A DNA stretch of 64,000 nt from Falsiroseomonas algicola (GCF_011040385.1 NZ_JAAIKB010000006.1:248001-312000), one strand, 5' to 3'. Positions 24,049 through 32,321 are shown, numbered from the stretch's first letter. Numbers and translations: made by a program. The notes: generated by a model not told the origin, from the sequence alone.

Positions 24049-24636
24049 TCAGCCGCCCCCGATCAGGCTTTCCGTGCTGCGCCCGCGGCCGGGCTCCAGC
24101 AGCTTGTGGTAGAAATGGCCGGCGACCGTGCGGCTCTCCACCCGCGCATAGCAGGGATGGGTGCCCCACCGCGTGTAGCCGAGGCCCTCGAACAGCGCGA
24201 TGGCGCTCGACTGCGTCTCCCGCACGTCGAGGTTCAGCACGCGGATGCCGGTGCCGGCCGCATATTCCTCCACCCGCTCCACCAGCTGCCGCGCCAGCCC
24301 GTGGCCGCGGGCATAGGGGGCGATGTAGGCGTGGGTGAGCTGCGCCGCGAAGGCCTGGGCTTCGTTGTTGCGGGGCGGGCGGACCAGCTGCGCGCTGCCG
24401 ACGACATTGCCATCGAGCCGCGCGATGAACAGCGTGCGGTCCGGCACCAGCAGCACGCCGCGGAAATGCCGCGCCAGCGCGGCGCGGTCCTGGCTCTGCA
24501 CCCAGCCGAAGCCGCCACCCTCGATGATCGCGGCATTGGTCGCCTCGCAGAGCTCGTCGAGGTCATGCGGCGACAGCTCGGTGACGATCTCGACGGCCAG
24601 CTTGTGCTGGCCGGCGCGCTGGATGGTGGGGCTCAT
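24049..24636 (-). CDS. GNAT-family N-acetyltransferase
   Basis: About 195 residues. Acetyl-CoA-binding motif A is visible as AYIAPYARGHGLARQLVERVEEYA (about 108-131, with the R/Q-x-x-G-x-G/A-like loop), followed by LNLDVRETQSSAIALFEGLGYTRWG. The ATG at 24636 overlaps the hisH stop (ATGA), tying it to the his operon. GNAT genes between hisH and hisA recur in related alphaproteobacteria, but no histidine-pathway role is known. The acceptor substrate is unknown. Confidence 0.88.
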   Translation of the reverse strand: MSPTIQRAGQHKLAVEIVTELSPHDLDELCEATNAAIIEGGGFGWVQSQDRAALARHFRGVLLVPDRTLFIARLDGNVVGSAQLVRPPRNNEAQAFAAQLTHAYIAPYARGHGLARQLVERVEEYAAGTGIRVLNLDVRETQSSAIALFEGLGYTRWGTHPCYARVESRTVAGHFYHKLLEPGRGRSTESLIGGG

Positions 24637-25286
24637 GGATCCCACCGCAGGAAATTCGCCAGGATGCGCAGCCCGACCAGGCTGCTCTTCTCCACATGGA
24701 ACTGCGTGCCGGCGATGTTGTCGCGGCCGATGATGGCCGGGACCGTGCCGCCATAGCGGGCGCTCGCCAGCAACTCGGCGGGTTTGCCGCCAGCCAGCGC
24801 GTAGGAATGCACGAAATAGGCGTGGGCGCCGGGGGCGAGGCCCGCCAGCAGCGGATGCGCGGGCTGGTCCAGCACCAGCGCGTTCCAGCCCATCTGCGGC
24901 AGGGGCAGTTCCACGCCCGCCTCGTCCCGCGGGTCCATCGGCGCGATCTCGCCCGCGATCCAGCCGAGGCCCGGCGTCACGCCATGCTCCAACCCGCGCT
25001 CCGCCATCAGCTGCATGCCGACGCAGATGCCGAGGAAGGGCTTCTTCTGCCCCATGACGCTGTCGGTGAGGGCGTCGACCATGCCGGGCAGGGCGTCGAG
25101 CCCCCGGCGGCAGGCGGCGAAGGCGCCCTGGCCGGGCAGCACGACGCGGTCGGCCGCGCGCACCTCGGCGGCGTCCGTCGTCACCGCGACCTCTGCCGCG
25201 ACGCCCGTTTCGCCGATGACCCGTTCCAGCGCCCGCTTGACGGAGGCGAGGTTGCCCGAGCCGGGATCGATGACGGCGATCCTCAC
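24633..25286 (-). CDS. hisH: Imidazole glycerol phosphate synthase glutamine amidotransferase HisH
   Basis: 217 residues from GTG 25286 (MRIAVIDPGSGN). A class I glutaminase: the oxyanion strand is VVLPGQGAF, the nucleophile is in PFLGICVGMQLM (Cys about 84), and the His-Glu pair is in GTQFHVEKS. LGWIAGEI and PQMGWN are HisH-typical. It supplies ammonia to HisF. The start overlaps the DUF2628 gene stop by 4 bp. The open frame continues far upstream but is not HisH-like there. Confidence 0.95.
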   Translation of the reverse strand: MRIAVIDPGSGNLASVKRALERVIGETGVAAEVAVTTDAAEVRAADRVVLPGQGAFAACRRGLDALPGMVDALTDSVMGQKKPFLGICVGMQLMAERGLEHGVTPGLGWIAGEIAPMDPRDEAGVELPLPQMGWNALVLDQPAHPLLAGLAPGAHAYFVHSYALAGGKPAELLASARYGGTVPAIIGRDNIAGTQFHVEKSSLVGLRILANFLRWDP

Positions 25287-25681
25287 GGCAGGCTCCGCAC
25301 CAGGTCCGGGCGCTGCTGGCCGAGCCGGAACCAGGCGGTGTCCAGGCTGTCCGCCACCACCACGCCGCGTTCCGGCAGCCCGATCCGGGCGAGCCGCGCG
25401 CGCAGCCTGTCCCGCGCCTCGAAGCCCGCCAGCAGGTGCAGGACGACGGTGGTGGCGCTCAGCAGCGGTTCGGGCAGCAGCAGGGCCGCGGCGACGACCA
25501 GCACCAGCAGCGCCAGCGCCTCCCACCACAGCCGGTTCCAGGCGAACCAGAAGGGGCCGAAGATCGTCGCGGCCAGGGAGAATCCCTCCCGCACCAGGAC
25601 CGGCGGGCGCACCTTCGGCTCCGGCCAGCCCTCCGGCCCGGGGGGCGGGGGCGGCGCCGCATGGACGGTGTAGAGCTTCAC
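25283..25681 (-). CDS. DUF2628 domain-containing membrane protein
   Basis: 132 residues from GTG 25681, which follows a GGAGG site by 7 bases. The DUF2628 pattern is clear: KLYTVHAAP at the start, then a Pro-rich stretch, then LVREGFSLAATIFGPFWFAWNRLWWEA leading into two hydrophobic helices (about 35-55 and 60-90). The C-terminal cytoplasmic tail contains RLARIGLPERGVVVADS. The function is unknown. The gene sits between hisB and hisH, overlapping hisH by 4 bp, so it is co-transcribed with histidine genes. Confidence 0.85.
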   Translation of the reverse strand: MKLYTVHAAPPPPPGPEGWPEPKVRPPVLVREGFSLAATIFGPFWFAWNRLWWEALALLVLVVAAALLLPEPLLSATTVVLHLLAGFEARDRLRARLARIGLPERGVVVADSLDTAWFRLGQQRPDLVRSLP

Positions 25682-25683
25682 GA

Positions 25684-26280
25684 TCAGCCCTCCAGCGAGC
25701 CCTTGGTGGAGGGGATTTCGTTCGCCATGCGCGGGTCCGTCTCCAGCGCCATCCGGAGCGCCCGGGCGACGGCCTTGAAGCAGGCCTCCGCCACATGGTG
25801 GGCATTCGTGCCCGCCTTCAAGGTGACGTGCAGCGTGATGCCCGCGTTGAAGGCGAAAGCCCGGAAGAATTCCTCGACGAGTTCGGTGTCGAAGGTGCCG
25901 ATCTTGGGGCGCTGGAAGGGGACAGACCAGGCCAGGAAGGGCCGGCCGGAGATGTCGATCGCGGCCTCGGCCAGCGCCTCGTCCATCGGCAGCAGGCACT
26001 GCCCGAAGCGGCGGATGCCGCGCTTGTCGCCCAGCGCCTGGCGCAGCGCCTGGCCCAGCACGATGCCGACATCCTCCACCGTATGGTGGTCGTCGATATG
26101 CAGGTCGCCCCTGGCCGCGACGGTCAGGTCCATCAGCGAATGGCGGGCGAGCGCGGTCAGCATGTGGTCGAAGAACCCGACCCCGGTCGCGACCTCCACC
26201 TTGCCGGTGCCGTCCAGGGCAAGGGTCAGGCGGATGTCGGTTTCGGAGGTGGCGCGGGCGATGCTGGCGGTGCGCGTCAT
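25684..26280 (-). CDS. hisB: Imidazoleglycerol-phosphate dehydratase
   Basis: 198 residues from ATG 26280. Manganese-binding HisB motifs: [49 protein letters not shown] and [18 protein letters not shown]. It is the monofunctional dehydratase (no HAD phosphatase part). It converts imidazole glycerol phosphate to imidazole acetol phosphate. First gene of the leftward his unit, divergent from hslV across a 162-bp gap. Confidence 0.95.
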   Translation of the reverse strand: MTRTASIARATSETDIRLTLALDGTGKVEVATGVGFFDHMLTALARHSLMDLTVAARGDLHIDDHHTVEDVGIVLGQALRQALGDKRGIRRFGQCLLPMDEALAEAAIDISGRPFLAWSVPFQRPKIGTFDTELVEEFFRAFAFNAGITLHVTLKAGTNAHHVAEACFKAVARALRMALETDPRMANEIPSTKGSLEG

Positions 26281-26399
26281 GGGCGCTGCACTAGCGGATA
26301 GGGCGGGCGGGGTCCACGGCCGGGTGATGACGGCGGGGCAACAATCGGGCGAACGACCCGCCCGTGTTGCATTTCTGTTCCGCGCCGCTGACGCTGCCG

Positions 26400-26427
26400 C
26401 TTGCATTGCACTGGCCCTGCCCCGATG
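26400..26427 (+). promoter_or_regulatory. Candidate heat-shock (RpoH) promoter for hslVU
   Basis: CTTGCAT (26400-26406) then 13 bases then CCCCGATG (26420-26427). This resembles the sigma-32 pattern CTTGAAA-N13/14-CCCCATNT, with the -35 stronger than the -10. It would put the transcript start only about 10 bases before the hslV ATG. hslVU is a classic RpoH target, which supports the reading. By-eye match only. Confidence 0.4.
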
Positions 26428-26442
26428 CCACATGCGCGGGCC

Positions 26443-27009
26443 ATGAACACCTCCTCCTCCCCGCATGATCCCCTCGGCTGGCACGGCACCACCATCCTCT
26501 GCGTCCGCAAGGATGGGCGCGTGGCTATGGCCGGGGATGGCCAGGTCTCGCTGGGCCAGACCGTCGTAAAGGGCAATGCGCGCAAGGTGCGGCGCATCGC
26601 CCAGGGCCGCGTCCTGGCCGGCTTCGCCGGCGCCACGGCCGATGCCTTCACCCTGCTGGAACGGCTGGAGGCGAAGCTGGAACGCTTCCCGGACCAGCTG
26701 GAACGCGCCTGCGTCGAACTCGCCAAGGATTGGCGGACGGATCGTTACCTGCGGCGGCTGGAAGCGCTGCTCGCGGTGGCCGATGGCAAGCGCAGCCTGC
26801 TGCTGACCGGCCAGGGCGACGTGCTGGAACCCGAGGACGCCGTGATCGGCATCGGCTCCGGCGGGAACTACGCGTTGGCGGCCGCCCGCGCGCTGCTGAC
26901 GGTGGAGGGCGTCCCCGCCGAGGAAGTCGCCCGCCGCGCCATGAAGATCGCCGCCGACATCTGCGTCTACACCAACGGCAACATCGTGCTGGAGACCATC
27001 GAGTCGTGA
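26443..27009 (+). CDS. hslV: ATP-dependent protease peptidase subunit HslV
   Basis: 188 residues from ATG 26443. A short propeptide ends before the catalytic threonine in [39 protein letters not shown] (Thr after Gly16). The usual [31 protein letters not shown] and [12 protein letters not shown] segments follow. It forms the double hexamer that degrades unfolded proteins together with HslU. Its stop overlaps the hslU GTG (GTGA). A possible heat-shock promoter lies just upstream. Confidence 0.95.
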   Translation: MNTSSSPHDPLGWHGTTILCVRKDGRVAMAGDGQVSLGQTVVKGNARKVRRIAQGRVLAGFAGATADAFTLLERLEAKLERFPDQLERACVELAKDWRTDRYLRRLEALLAVADGKRSLLLTGQGDVLEPEDAVIGIGSGGNYALAAARALLTVEGVPAEEVARRAMKIAADICVYTNGNIVLETIES

Positions 27010-28331
27010 CGGAAACCGTGAACCTCTCCCCGCGGGAAATCGTCAGCGAGCTCGACCGCCACATCGTCGGCCAGAACGACGCCAAGCGCGCCGTCGCCAT
27101 CGCGCTGCGCAACCGCTGGCGCCGCCAGCAGCTGGCAGCGGGCCTGCGCGAGGAGGTGGTGCCGAAGAACATCCTGATGATCGGCCCGACCGGCTGCGGC
27201 AAGACGGAGATCGCCCGCCGCCTGGCGAAGCTCGCCAACGCGCCCTTCCTGAAGGTCGAAGCCACCAAGTTCACCGAGGTCGGCTATGTCGGCCGCGACG
27301 TGGACAGCATTATTCGCGATCTCGTTGAGGTGAGCATCACGCAGACGCGGGAGAACTCGCGCAAATCCGTGCAGGCCAAGGCGGAGCTGGCGGCGGAGGA
27401 GAAGCTCATCTCCGCCCTGGTCGGCGAGGGTGCCTCCGGCGAGACACGGATGAAATTCCGCCGCATGCTGCGGGAAGGCCAGCTGGAGAGCCGGGAGGTG
27501 GAGGTGCAGGTCGCCGACACCACCGGCGGCATGCCGATCGGCATGATGGACATGCCCGGCGCCCAGGGCCTGCAGATGCAGAACATGCAGGAGATGCTGG
27601 GCAAAATGTTCGGCGGCCGCCAGAAGCCCCGCAAGATGACGGTGGCCGAGGCCCGCCAGGCCCTGCTGAAGGACGAGGCCGACAAGCTGCTGGACCAGGA
27701 GGCGCTGACGCGCGAGGCCGTGTCCAACGCCGAGAACAACGGCATCGTCTTCATCGACGAGATCGACAAGGTCTGCGCCCGCACCAGCGAAAGCGGCTTC
27801 CGCGGCGGCGACGTCTCCCGCGAGGGCGTGCAGCGCGACCTGCTGCCGCTGATCGAGGGCACGACCGTCACGACCAAGCACGGGCCGGTGAAGACGGACC
27901 ACATCCTCTTCATCACCTCCGGCGCCTTCCACCAGGCGAAGCCGAGTGATCTGCTGCCCGAGTTGCAGGGCCGCCTGCCCATCCGCGTCGAACTCTCCGC
28001 CCTGACCCGCGACGATTTCCGCCGCATCCTGACGGAGCCCGAGCATTCGCTGGTGAAGCAGTATGTGGCGCTGCTGGGGACGGAGGGTGTCACGCTCGAC
28101 ATCACCAGCGACGCGACGGATGCGATCGCCGAACTCGCGGCCGAGATCAACGCCACGGTCGAGAATATCGGCGCGCGGCGCCTGGCGACCGTGATGGAGC
28201 GGCTGCTGGACGAGATCAGCTTCACCGCCTCCGACCGGGGGGGCGAGACGATCACGGTGGATGGCGCGCTGGTGAAGACCCGCGTCGCGCCGCTGGCAGG
28301 CAGCGCCGACCTCTCGCGGTTCATCCTGTAA
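27006..28331 (+). CDS. hslU: HslUV protease ATPase subunit HslU
   Basis: 441 residues from GTG 27006. An AAA+ unfoldase: [17 protein letters not shown], Walker [17 protein letters not shown], the [15 protein letters not shown] pore loop (GYVG), Walker [11 protein letters not shown], a GRLPIRVEL-type arginine segment, and sensor-2 [14 protein letters not shown]. The intermediate I-domain lies at about 110-235 and includes a Met/Gln-rich stretch (MQNMQEML). Length matches the family norm of about 440. It overlaps hslV by 4 bp. Confidence 0.97.
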   Translation: MTETVNLSPREIVSELDRHIVGQNDAKRAVAIALRNRWRRQQLAAGLREEVVPKNILMIGPTGCGKTEIARRLAKLANAPFLKVEATKFTEVGYVGRDVDSIIRDLVEVSITQTRENSRKSVQAKAELAAEEKLISALVGEGASGETRMKFRRMLREGQLESREVEVQVADTTGGMPIGMMDMPGAQGLQMQNMQEMLGKMFGGRQKPRKMTVAEARQALLKDEADKLLDQEALTREAVSNAENNGIVFIDEIDKVCARTSESGFRGGDVSREGVQRDLLPLIEGTTVTTKHGPVKTDHILFITSGAFHQAKPSDLLPELQGRLPIRVELSALTRDDFRRILTEPEHSLVKQYVALLGTEGVTLDITSDATDAIAELAAEINATVENIGARRLATVMERLLDEISFTASDRGGETITVDGALVKTRVAPLAGSADLSRFIL

Positions 28332-28340
28332 TAACAGACG

Positions 28341-28370
28341 TGGACACAGCCAGGGTCGCTGCGTTATAAC
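28341..28370 (+). promoter_or_regulatory. Candidate promoter of the toxin-antitoxin pair
   Basis: TGGACA (28341-28346) and TATAAC (28365-28370) are 18 bp apart, resembling a sigma-70 promoter. It starts 9 bp after the hslU stop and ends where the palindrome at 28370-28387 begins, as expected for an autoregulated toxin-antitoxin unit. Confidence 0.5.
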
Positions 28371-28387
28371 CTCCGTATCCACGGAGG
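28370..28387. promoter_or_regulatory. Palindrome spanning the antitoxin ribosome-binding site
   Basis: Arms CCTCCGT and ACGGAGG are perfectly complementary around ATCC. The right arm contains the Shine-Dalgarno GGAGG of the antitoxin gene (ATG at 28395). As DNA it is a plausible AbrB-type operator. As RNA it would form a hairpin that hides the ribosome site. Confidence 0.55.
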
Positions 28388-28394
28388 CTGTGAC

Positions 28395-28619
28395 ATGGCG
28401 ACCCTCAAGCTGCGCGCGATCGGCAATTCGGTGGGCGTGGTGCTGCCGAAGGAGCTGCTCGCGCGCCTCAACCTCTCGGAGGGCGACAGCCTCCAGGTCG
28501 TGGAAAGTCCGGATGGGCTGCTGCTGACCGTTGCGCCGCAGGAAACCGAGGCGCAGCTCGACCTCGGGCGCGAGATGATGCGCAAGTACCGGGAAACCTT
28601 CGCGGCTTTGGCCAAGTAG
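28395..28619 (+). CDS. AbrB/MazE-type antitoxin
   Basis: 74 residues. The swapped-hairpin AbrB DNA-binding domain fills the first 45: LKLRAIGNSVGVVLPKELLARLNLSEGDSL. The C-terminal part (EAQLDLGREMMRKYRETFAAL) is a charged helix suited to toxin binding. It should repress its own operon and neutralise the downstream Doc-like toxin. It precedes the toxin by 10 bp. Its own promoter and palindrome separate it from hslU. Confidence 0.88.
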   Translation: MATLKLRAIGNSVGVVLPKELLARLNLSEGDSLQVVESPDGLLLTVAPQETEAQLDLGREMMRKYRETFAALAK

Positions 28620-28629
28620 GGGGCGTGGC

Positions 28630-29022
28630 GTGACCACCCCCCGCTGGATCGACAAGCGGGCGCTGCTCTACCTCCACAGCGAAAGCCTGCGCCAGTTCGG
28701 CGGCGCGGAGGGTCTGCGGGATGAGGGGCTGCTGGACAGTGCCCTTGCCCGACCCCTGAACCGGCACGCCTATGAGGCCGAGACGGATCTCTGCCGCCTC
28801 GCCGCTTCCTATGCGCATGGCATCGTCCGCAACCATCCCTTCGTGGATGGCAACAAGCGCGCGGCCTTCCTGGCGGCGGGCGTCTTCCTGATGGCGAACG
28901 GGCTCGACCTGGTGGCGCCACAGCCCATGGCGACCGTCGCCATGCTCGACCTCGCCGCCGGCGAGTTCACGGAAGAGGAATTCGCCGCCTGGCTGCGGGA
29001 CCATACGGCACCTCGCGCGTAA
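28630..29022 (+). CDS. Doc-type toxin (Fic/DOC family)
   Basis: 130 residues from GTG 28630. The Fic/Doc core is HGIVRNHPFVDGNKRAAFLAAGVFLMANGLDL near 58-89; HPFVDGNKR matches HxFx(D/N)(G/A)NKR. An N-terminal FGGAEGLRDEGLLDSALARP segment is typical of death-on-curing proteins. Doc toxins phosphorylate elongation factor Tu, while other Fic proteins transfer AMP. The size and context with an AbrB-type antitoxin favour Doc. No inhibitory Fic helix motif is visible in either protein. Confidence 0.9.
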   Translation: MTTPRWIDKRALLYLHSESLRQFGGAEGLRDEGLLDSALARPLNRHAYEAETDLCRLAASYAHGIVRNHPFVDGNKRAAFLAAGVFLMANGLDLVAPQPMATVAMLDLAAGEFTEEEFAAWLRDHTAPRA

Positions 29023-29076
29023 CAACATGCGCGAACGCGGTCGCTTGCCGCGCCGCGAACCCCCATATGGTGCCGC

Positions 29077-29898
29077 ATGTCCCTCACCGTCGCCCCGCCC
29101 CCCTCTGGCATCCTGACCGACGACGCGCAGGCGGAACTCGCCCGCGCCGTCGTGCAGCTGGAGACCGTCTCCCTGGCCTCCCGCATCGCCGGCATGGTCG
29201 GCACCCCCGTGGAGGCGCTGCGCTCCCGCCTGCCATCCGGCGTGCAGTCCATGCTGGATGGCGCGGTGCGCAAGGCGCTCGCCACCGCCATGCAGGCGGC
29301 GCTGAAGGCGGCGCCGGCCTCGAACCCGACGCCCCTGCCCACCTCCTGGCTGCATCGCGGCCTGGCCGCGGCGAGCGGCGCGGCGGGCGGCGCGCTCGGC
29401 CTGCCCGGCACGCTGGTGGAACTGCCGGTCTCCACCACCCTGCTGCTGCGCCAGATCGCCGCCATCGCCGCCGAGCACGGGGAGGACCTGTCGGACCCGC
29501 TGGTCGCCGCCGAATGCCTGAAGGTCTTCGCGCTCGGCGGCCGCGACGCGCGGGATGACGCGGCCGAATCCGGCTACTTCGCCGTCCGCGTCGCCCTGGC
29601 GGAGGCGCTGAAGGGCGCGGTCGGCAAGGGCGTGGCCGGCATGGTACTGCCGGGCTTCCTCGGCCCCATCGCGGCGCGCTTCGGCGGGCCGGTGGCGTTG
29701 AAGCTCTCCGCCCAGGCGGCGCCGCTGATCGGCGCGGCGGGGGGTGCTGCCATCAACCTCGCCTTCCTCGAACACTTCCGCAGCGTGGCGGAGGGGCATT
29801 TCACGGTCCGGCGCCTGGAACGCCTCCATGGCGCGGCCGCGGTGAAGACCGCCTATGAGGCGATCGCGGCCACCCGCGACGCCCGATTCATGGCCTGA
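29077..29898 (+). CDS. EcsC-family protein
   Basis: 273 residues. The EcsC-like region shows a Gly/Ala-rich amphipathic central part: GLAAASGAAGGALGLPGTLVELPVSTTLLLRQIAAIAAEHGEDL near 90-133 and ECLKVFALGG near 147-156. A second hydrophobic zone follows (VAGMVLPGFLGPIAARFGGPVALKLSAQ near 185-212) and LIGAAGGAAINLAFLEHFRSVAEGHF. The name comes from B. subtilis EcsC, whose biochemical role is unknown. Probably membrane-associated. It stands alone after the toxin gene, with its own hairpin behind it. Confidence 0.85.
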   Translation: MSLTVAPPPSGILTDDAQAELARAVVQLETVSLASRIAGMVGTPVEALRSRLPSGVQSMLDGAVRKALATAMQAALKAAPASNPTPLPTSWLHRGLAAASGAAGGALGLPGTLVELPVSTTLLLRQIAAIAAEHGEDLSDPLVAAECLKVFALGGRDARDDAAESGYFAVRVALAEALKGAVGKGVAGMVLPGFLGPIAARFGGPVALKLSAQAAPLIGAAGGAAINLAFLEHFRSVAEGHFTVRRLERLHGAAAVKTAYEAIAATRDARFMA

Positions 29899-29906
29899 AT
29901 GGGGCA

Positions 29907-29925
29907 GCGGCGGCACGGCCGCCGC
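29907..29925 (+). terminator. GC hairpin after the EcsC gene
   Basis: Perfect 8-bp stem GCGGCGGC/GCCGCCGC with an ACG loop, 8 bases past the EcsC stop codon. There is no T-tract, so termination is inferred from position only. Confidence 0.4.
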
Positions 29926-30077
29926 CCGCCCACGCAAGCGTGAAGCGACTCCGCGCGCAACGTTCCGCCCGCCGCCGCGTTGCCGGTCACTAGCCCGTCA
30001 ACGCGCCTGAACCCCGCCGAACCATGACGGGGCCGCCGCATTGCCCCCCCGGAATCAACAACCGGGGGCCTGCCGCC

Positions 30078-32210
30078 TTGCAACTCGATCTCATCCTGCG
30101 TGGCCAATCCAACGCCGCCTACCTTGCCGAACTCGATGGCTTCGCGGGCGCGGGGCGGCTGGTGACGGAGGTGGAGCGCCTGCTCGGCTTCGATGGCGTG
30201 AACGATCGTGTGACGCTGGTCTACGACCGCGACGGCCAGGGCGGCGACACCACCTACCCCGCGACGGCCTTCCTCGACGAATGGATGGACCCGACCGCGG
30301 CCGGCGGCTGGCAGGCCGGGGAGCTGGAACGCCTCTTCCTGGACCGCATGGAGCAATACCGGGCCGATGGCCCCGGCGACGCCACCGCCATGGTCTGGCT
30401 GCACAGCGAATATGACAGCCGCGACCCCAACCTCTCCGCCGCCTCGCTGGCGGAGGCGATGCGCGTCGATGCGGCACTCGTCCGCGCCACGCTGGGTCGC
30501 GATATCCCCTACCTCTATGTCGCCGCGCATCCCTATGGCGACGGCACCGACACCGGCCACCAGGCCATCCGCCAGGCCATGGAGACGCTGGCCGCCGATC
30601 CGGCCTTCAACGCCCGCATCGCCGCCCGCGCGCCGGACCTCAACGTCGATCTGGACAATTACGACGGCAACGAGGCGACGCGGGAATATGGCGGCGCGCA
30701 TATCTCGGCCTCCGATGCGCTGATCATCGCCAGCCGCATCGCCCGCGCGGCGGCGGAGGAATGGGCCGCCTATGCCAAGCCCGGCTCGCCCGTCGCGCTG
30801 GCAGGCGGCAACATCGCCTCGGACGGCCCCCAGGTGGTGGCGGCGACGCTGCTGGACGCGACGCGGCTGCAGGTGGATGTGCGGCATGACGACACCAGCG
30901 GCTTCCTGGCGCTGGATGCGGATGCCGCGTCCGGCGTCGGCTGGTCCGCCCGCCTCGCCGACGGCACGCTGGTGGCCGCGACCGGGGCCACGATCCTCGA
31001 TGCCGACAGCCTCGTGGTCAGCTTCGGCCAGGCCCTGCCGGCCGGCGCGGTGCTCGACTACGCCTATGGCATCGGCAAGCTGTGGGGGGCGAGCGGCACC
31101 GGCCAGGGCCATGCGGTGATGGATTCCTCGGGCCTGCCGGTCTGGACCGCGGCCCAGGGCGTCGCCATCGGCACCGCCGCGCCGCCCGTGGTCGCGGAGC
31201 CCGCACCAAGCCCCGAACCGGCCCCGGCCACGCCGCCTGTCGTGGTCACGCCGCCGCCCGTCGTGCTGGAGCCCGCGCCGATCCCCGAGCCCGCGCCGGC
31301 GCCGCCGCCCGCCGCCCTCGCCCCACCCCCGCCCACCCCCGTGATCGACACCACCGCCCTGTTCCGCGACCAGGTGACGGTCACGATCACGGCGCCCGAG
31401 ACCGCCCTGGTCACCACCGCCGATGGCCGCAGCGCCACCGTGACCGGCAGCGAGATCCGTTTCGCCGATGGGCGGGAGGTGATCGGCCATGGCGGCACCG
31501 CCGGGCTGGTGGACCGGCTGCATGACATCGTGCTCGGCCGCGACACCTCCCTGCTCGGTACCGGTTGGGCGGCCGATGCGCTGGATGCCGGGCGGATCGA
31601 GGCCCGCGACCTCGCCCAGGGCTTCCTGGCGCAGGGCGGCATCGGCGAGATCGCGGATGACCGGGACTTCGTCACGGCGGCCTGGACCAACGCCTATGGC
31701 GCGCCGCCCGTCGAAAGCGGCACCGCCCTGCTGCTGCAACGGCTCGAGGCCACCAACCGCGCCGACTTCCTCGTGATGGTGGCGACGGAGGGCGAGGTGC
31801 TGGCCGCGCAGCCCGCCATGACCAGCGGCATCTTCATCGCGGATTGGGGCATGAGCTTCGCCTCCGGCCTGGTCCAGATGGCCTATGGGCGGGAGGCCAC
31901 GGTGGCGGAGCTTCGCGCCCTGGACGCCCAGCTCGATTCCGGCTGGTCCCCGGCCGACCTCGCCCGGGAGCTGACCATGACCGATGAATACCAGGCCCGC
32001 ATCGCGGGTCTGGACGAGGCCGGGGTCGCGACGCTGCTGCATGAAGGTGCGCTTGGCCGTGCACCGGATGCCGCGGAGCTGGCGGTGTGGAGCGCCTTTT
32101 TCGCCAATGGCGCCACCACCACCGACCTCGCCGTAGCGCTGGCCGATTTCTGGGAATTCCAGGCCGCCGTGCAGAGCCGGGCCGCCGACGGCATCGCCGT
32201 CATCGCCTGA
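30078..32210 (+). CDS. SGNH-hydrolase-like protein with Pro-rich linker and DUF4214 repeats
   Basis: About 710 residues from TTG 30078; the open frame extends to an ATG at 30024, but those codons are low-complexity and cover a 7-bp-stem hairpin (30046-30068). Residues 1-230 look like an SGNH/carbohydrate esterase: LDLILRGQSNA with Ser11, VWLHSEYDS near 107, resembling the WxQGExD block of sialate esterases, and YGGAHISASDA with His208. The usual Asp three residues before that His is Gly. A Pro-rich linker (about 375-430) follows, then two or three DUF4214-type units (LGRDTSLLGTGWAADAL, AYGREATVAELRALDA, ALGRAPDAAELAVWSAFF). No signal peptide. DUF4214 often occurs in exported surface proteins, so a non-classical export route is possible. 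Confidence 0.8.
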   Translation: MQLDLILRGQSNAAYLAELDGFAGAGRLVTEVERLLGFDGVNDRVTLVYDRDGQGGDTTYPATAFLDEWMDPTAAGGWQAGELERLFLDRMEQYRADGPGDATAMVWLHSEYDSRDPNLSAASLAEAMRVDAALVRATLGRDIPYLYVAAHPYGDGTDTGHQAIRQAMETLAADPAFNARIAARAPDLNVDLDNYDGNEATREYGGAHISASDALIIASRIARAAAEEWAAYAKPGSPVALAGGNIASDGPQVVAATLLDATRLQVDVRHDDTSGFLALDADAASGVGWSARLADGTLVAATGATILDADSLVVSFGQALPAGAVLDYAYGIGKLWGASGTGQGHAVMDSSGLPVWTAAQGVAIGTAAPPVVAEPAPSPEPAPATPPVVVTPPPVVLEPAPIPEPAPAPPPAALAPPPPTPVIDTTALFRDQVTVTITAPETALVTTADGRSATVTGSEIRFADGREVIGHGGTAGLVDRLHDIVLGRDTSLLGTGWAADALDAGRIEARDLAQGFLAQGGIGEIADDRDFVTAAWTNAYGAPPVESGTALLLQRLEATNRADFLVMVATEGEVLAAQPAMTSGIFIADWGMSFASGLVQMAYGREATVAELRALDAQLDSGWSPADLARELTMTDEYQARIAGLDEAGVATLLHEGALGRAPDAAELAVWSAFFANGATTTDLAVALADFWEFQAAVQSRAADGIAVIA

Positions 32211-32237
32211 CCCCGACGGCATCGCCGTCATCGCCTG
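32185..32237 (+). repeat. 25-bp direct repeat spanning the stop codon
   Basis: A 25-base unit occurs at 32185-32209 and again, identical, at 32213-32237. The first copy encodes the C-terminal DGIAVIA and runs into the TGA at 32208-32210; the second lies past the stop. Each unit contains GACGGC-ATC-GCCGTC, a small hairpin. It looks like a recent tandem duplication. Confidence 0.85.
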
Positions 32238-32288
32238 CCTGTCGCCGCCGCCCGGGGCAGCGTACCCCCCTGGGCGGCGGCTTGCCGT

Positions 32289-32304
32289 TGTTTCACGTGA
32301 AATC
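32289..32304. other. parS-like ParB-binding site
   Basis: TGTTTCACGTGAAATC matches 14 of 16 bases of the conserved bacterial parS sequence TGTTTCACGTGAAACA, including the full 12-bp palindromic core. It lies in the non-coding gap before the FTR1 gene. hisBHAF and hslVU, which lie near the replication origin in several alphaproteobacteria, are within 10 kb. Confidence 0.7.
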
Positions 32305-32321
32305 GTGATGCTTCGGGCTTA

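Noticed and set aside
27006-28331. A ClpX-type identity for the AAA+ ATPase
   Set aside because: The I-domain, the GYVG pore loop, absence of a zinc-binding N-domain and the overlap with hslV all indicate HslU.
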